A stretch of 20,909 nucleotides of DNA, taken from Burkholderiaceae bacterium (lineage in GTDB: Bacteria > Pseudomonadota > Gammaproteobacteria > Burkholderiales > Burkholderiaceae). Where the stretch lies: positions 1-20,909 of the forward strand of contig JAGOCV010000035.1 of assembly GCA_017998575.1 (NCBI GenBank), written 5' to 3'. The notes under the pieces were generated by a model. That model was not told where the DNA came from, did not search any database, and saw only the letters and a list, made by a program, of their open reading frames with translations. The translations under genes and the position numbers were made by a program. Shown here piece by piece: positions 8,391 through 14,974 of the stretch; the first letter of the stretch is position 1; the number at the start of each line of letters is the position of its first letter.

Positions 8391-9386
8391 ATGACTTTCC
8401 CCGATCCCGGCCAATGGCTGCGCACATGGCCGCGCGGCACCGCCCTCGCCCTGCTGCTCCTGGCACTGCCGGTCGCCTCGTCCGCCTTCGACCTGCAGGG
8501 CCACCGCGGCGCGCGCGGCCTGGCGCCCGAGAACACGCTGGCCGGGTTCGAACGCGCGCTGGCCATCGGCGTGACCACGCTGGAGCTGGACGTGGGCGTC
8601 ACGGCCGATGGCGTGCCGGTGATCTCGCACGACCCGGCGCTCAACCCCGCGCTCACGCGCGATGCCACGGGCCAGTGGTTGCGCGGCACGGGTCCGCGCA
8701 TCAGCGACCTCACGCGCGCGCAGCTCAACCACTACGACGTCGGCCGCATCGACCCGGCTTCGCCCTACGCCGCCACCTTCGCGGGCCAGCAGCCGCGCGA
8801 CGGCGAGCGCATCCCCACGCTGGCCGATCTGTTCGCGCTGGTGCAGCGCGTGGGCGCGGCCGACGTGCGTTTCAACATCGAACTCAAGACCAACCCCGCG
8901 CAGCCCGCCGGCACCGCGCCGCCCAAGGTGTTCGTCGAAGCCGTGGCGGGCGTGATCCGGCAAGCGGGCGTTGCGCCCGCGCGCGTCACGATCCAGAGCT
9001 TCGACTGGGGCATCCTCAAGCTCGTGCGCCAGGCCGCGCCGGAGTTCGCGCTGTCGTTCCTCTCCATCCAGAACGCGCGCAACGACAACACGCGCGATGC
9101 GGCCTGGAACGGCGGCATGCTCTGGCGCGACTATCCCGGCGTGCCCGCCATGGTGAAGGCCGCGGGCGGCGCGGTGTGGTCGCCCAACTTCCAGGCGCTG
9201 CAGGCGCCGCTGGTGAAAGAGGCGCAGGCCCTGGGCCTGCGGGTGATCCCGTGGACGGTGAACGAGCCGGCCGACATGCAGCGCCTGATCGACTGGGGCG
9301 TGGACGGCCTCATCACCGACTATCCCGACCGGCTGCGCGCGGTGCTGCAGGCGCGCGGCCAGCCGCTGCCGCGCGCCTGGCCCTGA
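8391..9386 (+). CDS. glpQ: Periplasmic glycerophosphodiester phosphodiesterase
   Basis: This 331-residue enzyme hydrolyses glycerophosphodiesters from phospholipid turnover to glycerol-3-phosphate and an alcohol. A signal peptide (TALALLLLALPVASS, cleavage near residue 32) is followed by a GDPD TIM barrel. Visible catalytic features are GHRGARGLAPENT (His38, Arg39, Glu47), LELDVGVT (Glu65, Asp67 as metal ligands) and ISHDP (His80). Length and signal peptide fit the periplasmic GlpQ type rather than cytoplasmic UgpQ; the symbol is by analogy. The ATG at 8391 directly precedes the signal peptide and has a -10-like CACAAT 6 nt before it but no ribosome binding site. A divergent PIP box overlaps its likely promoter. 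A GC-rich stem lies after the stop. Confidence 0.92.
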   Translation: MTFPDPGQWLRTWPRGTALALLLLALPVASSAFDLQGHRGARGLAPENTLAGFERALAIGVTTLELDVGVTADGVPVISHDPALNPALTRDATGQWLRGTGPRISDLTRAQLNHYDVGRIDPASPYAATFAGQQPRDGERIPTLADLFALVQRVGAADVRFNIELKTNPAQPAGTAPPKVFVEAVAGVIRQAGVAPARVTIQSFDWGILKLVRQAAPEFALSFLSIQNARNDNTRDAAWNGGMLWRDYPGVPAMVKAAGGAVWSPNFQALQAPLVKEAQALGLRVIPWTVNEPADMQRLIDWGVDGLITDYPDRLRAVLQARGQPLPRAWP

Positions 9387-9390
9387 GCGC

Positions 9391-9420
9391 GTCGCGGGCG
9401 CGGGGCCGCCGCGCTGCGAC
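9391..9420 (+). other. GC-rich stem-loop after the phosphodiesterase gene
   Basis: GTCGC (9391-9395) pairs with GCGAC (9416-9420) and CGCGG (9399-9403) with CCGCG (9409-9413), with a small internal bulge. There is no T-run, so termination is uncertain; it may simply separate the two cistrons. Confidence 0.45.
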
Positions 9421-9423
9421 AAT
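9418..9423 (+). promoter_or_regulatory. -10-like GACAAT 6 nt before an ATG
   Basis: GACAAT, then 6 nt, then the ATG at 9430, with no Shine-Dalgarno. Spacing and following bases are identical to those before the 8391 start, consistent with leaderless transcription. Confidence 0.45.
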
Positions 9424-9429
9424 CCGGCC

Positions 9430-10113
9430 ATGTCCTCCGCACTGCACATCATCTCCTCGATGGCGACCCGCCAGGTCCTCACGGACCTGATCGCCGATTA
9501 CCAGAAGACCTCGGGCGCGCAGGTGCGCCTCGAATCCGTGGGCGGCGTCGATGCCGCCAAGCGCGTACAGGCCGACGAGCCGTTCGACGGCGTCATCCTC
9601 GGCTCCGACGCACTCGACAAGCTGATCGCCGCCGGCAAGGTGGCCGGCCGCACCGACCTGGTGAACTCGCCCGTCGCCGTGGCCGTGAAGGCCGGCGCGC
9701 CGGTGCCCGACCTGGGCTCGGAAGACGCCGTTCGCCGCGCCGTGCTGGCCGCGCGCACGCTGAGCTATTCCACCGGCCCCAGCGGCGTGGCGCTGGCAAA
9801 GCTGTTCGAGCGCTGGGGCGTGATGGACGAGATCCGCGAACGCATCGTCACGCCGCCGCCGGGTATTCCGGTCGGCTCGCTGGTGGCCAAAGGCGAGGTC
9901 GAGCTGGGCTTCCAGCAACTCTCCGAACTCATCAACCTGCCGGGCATCACGCTGGCGGGCAATCTGCCGGCCGACATCGCCATCGTCACCACCTTCTCGG
10001 GCGGCGTGGCCGCCACGTCGCAACAGCCCGACGCCGTGCGCGCGCTGCTGGCCTACCTGGCCTCGCCCGCCGCCAGCGACGCCAAGCGCCGCCAGGGAAT
10101 GGAGCCGGCCTGA
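9430..10113 (+). CDS. ModA-like substrate-binding domain protein without signal peptide
   Basis: This 227-residue protein has the type 2 periplasmic-binding fold of the molybdate-binding (ModA-like) family. It starts directly at strand 1 (LHIISSMATRQVLTDLIADY), with SGAQVRLESVGGVDAAKRV and FDGVILGSDALDKLIAAGKV, then a hinge with YSTGPSGVALAKLFERWG, and VELGFQQLSELINLPGI. No signal peptide or hydrophobic N-terminus is present and no transporter genes are adjacent, so a cytoplasmic ligand sensor or scavenger is more likely than an importer component. The stop is 2 nt before the next ATG. The ligand is not predictable; a small oxyanion or organic acid is possible. Confidence 0.8.
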   Translation: MSSALHIISSMATRQVLTDLIADYQKTSGAQVRLESVGGVDAAKRVQADEPFDGVILGSDALDKLIAAGKVAGRTDLVNSPVAVAVKAGAPVPDLGSEDAVRRAVLAARTLSYSTGPSGVALAKLFERWGVMDEIRERIVTPPPGIPVGSLVAKGEVELGFQQLSELINLPGITLAGNLPADIAIVTTFSGGVAATSQQPDAVRALLAYLASPAASDAKRRQGMEPA

Positions 10114-10115
10114 GC

Positions 10116-10406
10116 ATGGACGCGCCCGTCCTGCTCGGCCGCGTGCGGCAGCACATCGAATCGCTGCGCCCCACCGATGCCGACGTGCACCGCATCGCCC
10201 CGGTCCTGCGGCAGGATGGCGATGCTCTGTGCGGCGCGCTGCCGCCGCAGTTCTCCAGGGTGCTGCACGACCTGCTCGACCGCCTCGAATCGAGCGCGTT
10301 GTTCGCCGAGGAAAGCTGCTCGTTCAGCCGCGACGGGCTGCTGGACAACCTGGTGGTGTGGGCCGACAAGGCCGATGCGCGGCTGGCGGCGTCCGGCGCA
10401 GGCTGA
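10116..10406 (+). CDS. Small hypothetical protein (96 aa), coupled to the ModA-like gene
   Basis: I do not recognise this protein. It is mostly helical by inspection (LLGRVRQHIESLRPTDADVH, FSRVLHDLLDRLESSALF), mildly acidic, without a signal peptide or membrane segment. The ATG lies 2 nt after the upstream stop (TGAGCATGG), so translation is probably coupled and the two proteins may work together. It converges with argP, the stops being 15 nt apart. Frame-consistent GC-rich codon use supports a real gene. Confidence 0.65.
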   Translation: MDAPVLLGRVRQHIESLRPTDADVHRIAPVLRQDGDALCGALPPQFSRVLHDLLDRLESSALFAEESCSFSRDGLLDNLVVWADKADARLAASGAG

Positions 10407-10421
10407 GCGCGTTCGACCCCT

Positions 10422-11324
10422 TCAGGACGACAGCACGCGCGCGGCCGCACGCGCCACCTCGCGCGTGAGCCGGTCCAGCTCGGGCAGCGGCAAGCGCGCG
10501 CTGTGCCAGTACAGCGGCACGTCGAGTGGCCGGCCCGGCACCAGCTCCACCAGCCGGCCTGCGGCCAGGTGATCGCGCACCAGCGCCAGCGGATTCATGC
10601 CCCAGCCGATGCCCATCAGCGTGGCCTCGACGAAGGCTGCGGGCGACGGCAGGCGATGCTCGGACAACGCCACGTCGCGCCGCACCTGGCGCCGCACCCA
10701 CTGCTCCTGCAGGCGGTCGTTGCGGTCGAACACCAGCGCTGGAGCCCCTGCCAGCGCGCGCGCCGTCACGCCCTGCTCGAACCAGCGCGCCGCGAAAGCA
10801 GGCGTGGCCGTGGCGCAGTAGCGCAAAACGCCCAACCGCCGGCTGCGGCAGCCCTGCACCGGCTTGGCCACCGAACTCGCCGCCGCCAACACCTGCCCGC
10901 GTTGCAGCCAGTCGCGCGTGCGGTCCTGGTCGTCGATGGCGATGTCGAGCAGCGTGCCGGCTTCGCCCGCCGTGAACGCCTGCATGGCCGGCATGAACCA
11001 CGTCGCCACGCTGTCGGCGTTGATGGCAATGCGCAAGGTGGCCGGCCCGGCCGCAGGCGTGGCGGGCTGCAGGGCGGGCAGCTCGCGGCGCAGGGCGTCT
11101 TCCAGCAGCAGCACGGTTTCGGCATGGCGGCACAGGCGCGCACCCGCGCGCGTGGGCGTGCAGGGTTGGCCGCGCACCACCAGCACCGTGCCCAGGCGCT
11201 CTTCCAGCAGTCGCACGCGCTGCGAGACGGCCGAGGGTGTGACGTGCAACGCCCGCGCGGCGCGATCGAAGCTGCCCTCGCGCACGACGGCCGCGACGGT
11301 GGCGATCAATGAAGTTTCCAGCAT
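10422..11324 (-). CDS. argP: LysR-family regulator ArgP
   Basis: This 300-residue LysR-type regulator is close to ArgP (IciA/LysG), which activates the arginine/lysine exporter gene in response to basic amino acids. The winged helix is at residues 1-60 (REGSFDRAARALHVTPSAVS, QRVRLLEERLG, then RGQPCTPTRAG), with a LysR effector-binding domain after about residue 90. The ATG at 11324 matches the family start; longer in-frame starts are rejected because they run into argO. It is divergent from argO across 79 nt, the standard argP/argO arrangement, which is the main support for the specific name. Confidence 0.9.
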   Translation of the reverse strand: MLETSLIATVAAVVREGSFDRAARALHVTPSAVSQRVRLLEERLGTVLVVRGQPCTPTRAGARLCRHAETVLLLEDALRRELPALQPATPAAGPATLRIAINADSVATWFMPAMQAFTAGEAGTLLDIAIDDQDRTRDWLQRGQVLAAASSVAKPVQGCRSRRLGVLRYCATATPAFAARWFEQGVTARALAGAPALVFDRNDRLQEQWVRRQVRRDVALSEHRLPSPAAFVEATLMGIGWGMNPLALVRDHLAAGRLVELVPGRPLDVPLYWHSARLPLPELDRLTREVARAAARVLSS

Positions 11325-11345
11325 GGCCGCGATGAAGAGTGGCTG

Positions 11346-11360
11346 TTGTCGATGAAGCAA
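11346..11360. promoter_or_regulatory. Candidate ArgP operator in the argP-argO space
   Basis: TTGTCGATGAAGCAA contains a T-N11-A core with TTG/CAA arms, the usual LysR-family pattern, about midway between the divergent genes. Only one site is visible and the arms are short. Confidence 0.35.
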
Positions 11361-11390
11361 TTCTGACTCGCCGCCTGCAGAGGCGCCCGA

Positions 11391-11396
11391 CATACT
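11391..11396 (+). promoter_or_regulatory. -10-like CATACT 7 nt before argO
   Basis: CATACT precedes the argO ATG by 7 nt and no Shine-Dalgarno is present, the same close spacing seen before the genes at 8391, 9430 and 17333. No good -35 is visible, which suits an activated promoter. Confidence 0.35.
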
Positions 11397-11403
11397 CGCT
11401 GCC

Positions 11404-12036
11404 ATGGATTCCACCGGCTTCGCCTTCACGCCACTGACCACCGGCTTCACGCTCAGCCTGTCGCTGATCGCCGCCATCGGCGCGCAGAACGTCTTCGTGC
11501 TGCGCCAGGGCCTGCGGCGCGAGCATGTGGGCGCGGTGGTGGCCACCTGTTCGCTTCTGGAGCTGTCGTTGATGACGGCCGGCGTGGGCGGCATCGGCGC
11601 GGCGCTGGCACGGCATCCGCGTGCGCTGGATGCACTGGCTGTGGCCGGCGCCTGCGTGCTGCTGTTCTATGCCGTGCAGGCCCTGCGCCGTGCCGGACGT
11701 CCCGAAGTCCTGCGTTCTGGCGACGAAGGTGCGCCGCAGTCCGTGATGCGCGTGGTGGGCCAGGTGCTGGCCGTGAGCCTGCTCAATCCGCACGTGTATC
11801 TGGACACTGTGGTGCTGGTAGGCATCGTGGGCGCGCAGCAGCTACCGGGCGCGCGGCCGTGGTTCCTGCTGGGCGCGGTGCTGGCGAGCACGCTGTGGTT
11901 CGCGGCGCTGGGCTGGGGCGCGCGGCTGCTGCGGCCGGTGTTCGCGCGGCCCATGGCCTGGCGCGTGCTTGACGCGCTGGTGGCGATGTTGATGGCGTGG
12001 CTGGCGTGGGGGCTGCTGCGCGACGTGGGGGCCTGA
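11404..12036 (+). CDS. argO: LysE/ArgO-family basic amino-acid exporter
   Basis: This 210-residue inner-membrane protein is of the LysE superfamily and exports arginine and/or lysine. Family stretches are IGAQNVFVLRQGL (25-37) and LLNPHVYLDTVVLVG (126-140), among about six hydrophobic segments. It is divergent from argP, its expected activator, and converges with the MocR gene, the stops being 7 nt apart. The ATG at 11404 has no ribosome binding site but a close -10-like hexamer. The substrate (Arg versus Lys) is inferred from the pairing. Confidence 0.92.
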   Translation: MDSTGFAFTPLTTGFTLSLSLIAAIGAQNVFVLRQGLRREHVGAVVATCSLLELSLMTAGVGGIGAALARHPRALDALAVAGACVLLFYAVQALRRAGRPEVLRSGDEGAPQSVMRVVGQVLAVSLLNPHVYLDTVVLVGIVGAQQLPGARPWFLLGAVLASTLWFAALGWGARLLRPVFARPMAWRVLDALVAMLMAWLAWGLLRDVGA

Positions 12037-12047
12037 GGCAGCCTCAG
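12033..12047. repeat. Short palindrome between the convergent argO and MocR stops
   Basis: CTGAGGC-A-GCCTCAG spans both stop codons. It could help end transcription from both sides, but the loop is very tight and there is no T-run. Confidence 0.3.
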
Positions 12048-13495
12048 CCGCGGCGCGCCAGCGGCACCACCGTGCCGCCCGCGGATGCTGTCGCGCGCAG
12101 GCGATGGCCCAGCCAGGCATGCAGACGCGTGTCCTGCCCGAACACCACGTTGAAGCGGATGTGCGGATCGTCGGCCGCGTCGGCCACCGTGAACGCGCCA
12201 CCGCGCGAGAGCAGGAAGCCGTCCTGGTAGGCATCGCGCACCAGCGCGGCGGCGTCGATGCCCGCAGGCAGGCAGCCCCAGAGGAAGAGGCCGCTGCCGC
12301 CCGGCTCGAACTGGAGGCCGGCCGATTCAAGGGCGCGGGTGGTGACGCCCCGGGCCGTCTGCAGCCGCTGCTGCAGGCGGTCGATGTGCTTGCGCACGCG
12401 ACCGTTGGCCAGCAGCTCGGCCAGCACGAGCTCGTTGAGCGCTGCGGTGGTGAGCAGCGAGACGATCTTCTGGCGCAGGAGCAGCTTCAGGTGCTTCGGC
12501 TCGGCCGCCAGGTAGCCGATGCGCAGCGCCGGGCTGAGGACCTTCGAGAGACTGGAGAAATACAGCACGCCCTGCAACGCCGACAGCGACGCCAGCCGCG
12601 CCGCGTGCCCGGCATGGAAGTGGCCGTGCACGTCGTCCTCGGCGACCAGCATGCCGTGCCGGTCGGCGATGCCCAGCAGCCGGTGCAGGTTGGCGGCGCT
12701 GCTGCCCCAGCCCGTGGGGTTGTGGATGACGGACTGCACGAACATGAGCTTGGGGCGCTGCTCGCGGCAGGCGGCTTCGACCTGCTCAAGATCGACGCCC
12801 TCGGGATGGCGGCGGATCGGGATCATGCGCACCTGCGCCTCGCGCAGCCGCGAGAACAGCAGGAAGTAGCCCGGGTCTTCGACCAGCACCGCATCGCCCG
12901 GCTGGAGGAAGGCGCGGCAGATCAGGTCGATGGCGTGCGCGCCGCCCCAGGTCGTCATCACCTGCCCGGCCGTCACCGGCAGACCCTGGCCCTGCATGAG
13001 CAGCGCCAAGCGCTCGCGCAACTCGGGCAGGCCCTGCGGCGGACAGCGCGACGCCATGCCGTGCGCGCTGCGCGCGATGGCCCGCTGCACCAGCGAGGCC
13101 GGCACGGCGTCGGCCAGCCACGCGGGCGGCAGCGCGCCGCCGCTGGCGGGCAAGGCCGCCGCATGCAGGTTGTGCGCCTGCTGCGCGAGCCAGAGCGCGT
13201 CCTGTTCCTCGCCCGCGTCGATCGCCGCCTGCGGCGTGGCGGCCTGCGTGCGCGCCGCCACCGAGAAGCCGACGGTGCCGCGCGATTCGATCAGCGCCTG
13301 CGCCGCCAGCCGGTCATACAGCGTGACCACGGTGTTGATGCTCACGCCCAGCCGCGCCGACAACGCGCGGATCGACGGCAGTCGGGTGCCTGCCGGCAAG
13401 CGCCCGGAGGCGAGGAGCGAGCGCACCTGGGTTTCGGCCTGATCGACCAGCGGGATATCGGATGCGCGGTCGAGCCGCAGGTCTGCGAGCAGCAC
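12044..13495 (-). CDS. MocR-family regulator (GntR winged helix fused to PLP aminotransferase domain)
   Basis: This 483-residue protein joins a GntR winged helix (about residues 12-80: LPAGTRLPSIRALSARLGVS, INTVVTLYDRLAAQALIESR) to an aminotransferase class I domain (about 120-470). PLP-site features are the HNPTG loop (258-262), AEDD (285-288), SLSK with Lys318 as the Schiff-base lysine, and the LRIGY arginine. MocR proteins use PLP to sense vitamin B6 or an amino compound; PdxR, GabR and TauR are members, and nothing here picks one. The start is GTG at 13495, with GAGG about 10 nt upstream. It lies 36 nt after the DUF1127 gene on the same strand. No divergent target gene adjoins it, which is unusual for this family. 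Confidence 0.9.
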   Translation of the reverse strand: MLLADLRLDRASDIPLVDQAETQVRSLLASGRLPAGTRLPSIRALSARLGVSINTVVTLYDRLAAQALIESRGTVGFSVAARTQAATPQAAIDAGEEQDALWLAQQAHNLHAAALPASGGALPPAWLADAVPASLVQRAIARSAHGMASRCPPQGLPELRERLALLMQGQGLPVTAGQVMTTWGGAHAIDLICRAFLQPGDAVLVEDPGYFLLFSRLREAQVRMIPIRRHPEGVDLEQVEAACREQRPKLMFVQSVIHNPTGWGSSAANLHRLLGIADRHGMLVAEDDVHGHFHAGHAARLASLSALQGVLYFSSLSKVLSPALRIGYLAAEPKHLKLLLRQKIVSLLTTAALNELVLAELLANGRVRKHIDRLQQRLQTARGVTTRALESAGLQFEPGGSGLFLWGCLPAGIDAAALVRDAYQDGFLLSRGGAFTVADAADDPHIRFNVVFGQDTRLHAWLGHRLRATASAGGTVVPLARRG

Positions 13496-13531
13496 GGGGA
13501 GCCTCGTCGTGAAGGGCGGAGAGCAGGAGCC

Positions 13532-13831
13532 TCAAAGCGGCCCGCCCGGCAGGCGGTGCCACGATCGCCAATCATCGCCCAGGACGGGGTCGCGCCGCAG
13601 CGCCGGCAGGTCGCAGCGCGCCAGGCCCAGGTCGCGCAGCTCGTGGTCGCTCATCGCGTGCAACTGGCGCAGGTCGGCCGCATGGCGGCGCCGGCGCGCG
13701 CCTTCGCGCAGCAGCGTGCGCAGGGCGATCACGAAACCACGCAGCAGTGTCCGCGCAGTGGGACGCGAACGCGGCCAGGCCTGGGCAAGGGTTGCGGCGG
13801 AATCGGGCACCGGATAGCGGGCGGCGGTCAT
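13532..13831 (-). CDS. DUF1127 (YjiS-like) small basic protein
   Basis: This 99-residue, Arg-rich protein ends in the DUF1127 signature: LRQLHAMSDHELRDLGLARCDL, written here in two parts as LRQLHAMSDHELRDL and GLARCDL (about residues 54-75). Related small proteins in other proteobacteria bind RNA or affect phosphate and stress responses, but the role here is unknown. GGAG about 7 nt upstream supports the ATG at 13831. It may share a transcript with the MocR gene. Confidence 0.82.
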   Translation of the reverse strand: MTAARYPVPDSAATLAQAWPRSRPTARTLLRGFVIALRTLLREGARRRRHAADLRQLHAMSDHELRDLGLARCDLPALRRDPVLGDDWRSWHRLPGGPL

Positions 13832-13974
13832 GGGGTTCTCCGTGCGACGCCCCCAGCGGGCATCGTCGGATGAATGCTAGGGCGCGCAAGCGCCATGCAA
13901 CAGCCACAGGCGCACGCTGCGCGGCAAATGCTGTGCCCATCGCGGCATGGGTACAGCGCGCGCCGCGTTGCGGC

Positions 13975-14433
13975 TCAGACGTGGCTGGTCGATGCGCGCG
14001 GCGTGCGGGCGTCGGGCTGCTCGGCCATCTGATGGAGCGCCTCGATGATCGCGCAGTGGCCGGCGTCGTGGCCATCGCAGCGCGCGCGCAGCAGCTTGAG
14101 GTCGCGCTCCAGCGCACGCAACTCGGCCAGCCGCTCGCGCACGTGGCCCAGGTGGCCGTCGAGCGTGGCGCGCGCGGCGGCGCAGTCGTCCTCGCGCGCG
14201 AGGTCCAGTGCGAGCAGCGTGCGCACCTCTTCGAGCGACATGTCCATCGCGCGGCACATGCGGATGAAGCGCAACCGGTGCAGGTCGGCCTCGCCATAGC
14301 TGCGGTAGCTGTTGTCGCCGCGGCCGGCGGCGGGCAGCAGGCCCTGCTTCTCGTAGTAGCGGATGTTGGCCACGCTCACGCCAGAGTGTTGCGCGGCTTC
14401 TCCGATGCGGTAGTGGGGGCTTGGCGCGGGCAT
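13975..14433 (-). CDS. cadR: MerR-family heavy-metal regulator, CadR/PbrR type
   Basis: This 152-residue regulator has a MerR winged helix (RIGEAAQHSGVSVANIRYYE then KQGLLPAAGRGDNSYRSYGE, about residues 9-48), a dimerisation helix (about 85-117), and a metal loop CDGHDAGHC (Cys119-x7-Cys127). Cys84 at the start of the dimer helix completes the usual CadR/PbrR cysteine set for Cd(II)/Pb(II)/Zn(II). I prefer ATG 14433 over the in-frame ATG 14466: the homologous region starts there, an AAGG lies 7 nt upstream, and the extra 11 codons would cover the operator. It is divergent from the DUF3703-cadA operon and should repress and, with metal, activate it. Cd versus Pb preference is not decidable. 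Confidence 0.88.
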   Translation of the reverse strand: MPAPSPHYRIGEAAQHSGVSVANIRYYEKQGLLPAAGRGDNSYRSYGEADLHRLRFIRMCRAMDMSLEEVRTLLALDLAREDDCAAARATLDGHLGHVRERLAELRALERDLKLLRARCDGHDAGHCAIIEALHQMAEQPDARTPRASTSHV

Positions 14434-14436
14434 GAC

Positions 14437-14467
14437 TTGACCTTGAAGTGACTTGAGGGTTTCCAAT
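14437..14467 (+). promoter_or_regulatory. MerR-type metal-inducible promoter with 19-bp spacer and operator dyad
   Basis: The -35 TTGACC (14437-14442) and -10 TCCAAT (14462-14467) are 19 bp apart, the over-long spacing that MerR activators correct by twisting DNA. In the spacer, the dyad ACCTTGAAG-TGA-CTTGAGGGT (14440-14460) is the expected operator, matching CadR/PbrR sites in form. It drives the DUF3703 and ATPase genes. Confidence 0.8.
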
Positions 14468-14491
14468 CATGCCATCGCACCTGGAGACGCC

Positions 14492-14971
14492 ATGTCCACC
14501 CCGCCTCTCACCCCTGCTGCCTTCATTGCCACGAGCCCGGCTGCAGCCCCGCCGCAGCCGGCCAGCCTGGTCTCGCCACTGCCGGCCGCCGAGCGTCGCC
14601 GCGTCTTCGCGTGGCTCGTGGTCGCGTTCGACGAGGGCGCCGCGCTGCCCGCGGGCGAGCGCTGGCTCACGCTGGAAGCCGCGCACGTCGTCGGCCAGCC
14701 GCTGATCGGCCTGCACACACGCTCGCACCTGCTGATGCTGTGCCATGCGCTGGAACAAGCCGACTGGCGCGAAGCCGCAGGCCAGCTCTTGCGCCTGGCC
14801 CTGGTGGTGCCGGGCCATCTGCTGCGCCGGTTGCCGGCCGGTAACACCGGCCGGGCCACGGTGCCGGCGCGGAGACCGATGCCGCCGCAGCCGGCGGTCG
14901 AAGCCTGGATCGCGCGAGCCCTGGCTGCGCTGGCCCCCACGAACCCGGGCCCTCTCGCCCAAGGATGCTGA
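14492..14971 (+). CDS. DUF3703-family protein of a metal-resistance operon
   Basis: This 159-residue protein carries the DUF3703 pattern: LEAAHVVGQPLIGLHTRSHL (about 61-80), ALEQADWREAAGQLLRLALV, and LPAGNTGRATV (114-124). The family recurs beside cadmium/zinc efflux genes and its function is unknown; conserved His residues (64, 75, 79) could bind metal. An extra Pro/Ala-rich N-terminus of about 30 residues precedes the domain. GGAG at 14483-14486 fixes the ATG at 14492. It is the first gene after the MerR-type promoter, and its stop is 3 nt before the ATPase start. Confidence 0.8.
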   Translation: MSTPPLTPAAFIATSPAAAPPQPASLVSPLPAAERRRVFAWLVVAFDEGAALPAGERWLTLEAAHVVGQPLIGLHTRSHLLMLCHALEQADWREAAGQLLRLALVVPGHLLRRLPAGNTGRATVPARRPMPPQPAVEAWIARALAALAPTNPGPLAQGC

Positions 14972-14974
14972 ACG

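Noticed and set aside
12104..13873. A 589-codon plus-strand open frame across the MocR gene
   Set aside because: The translation is low-complexity Arg/Gln/His and lies opposite a clear MocR protein with PLP motifs.
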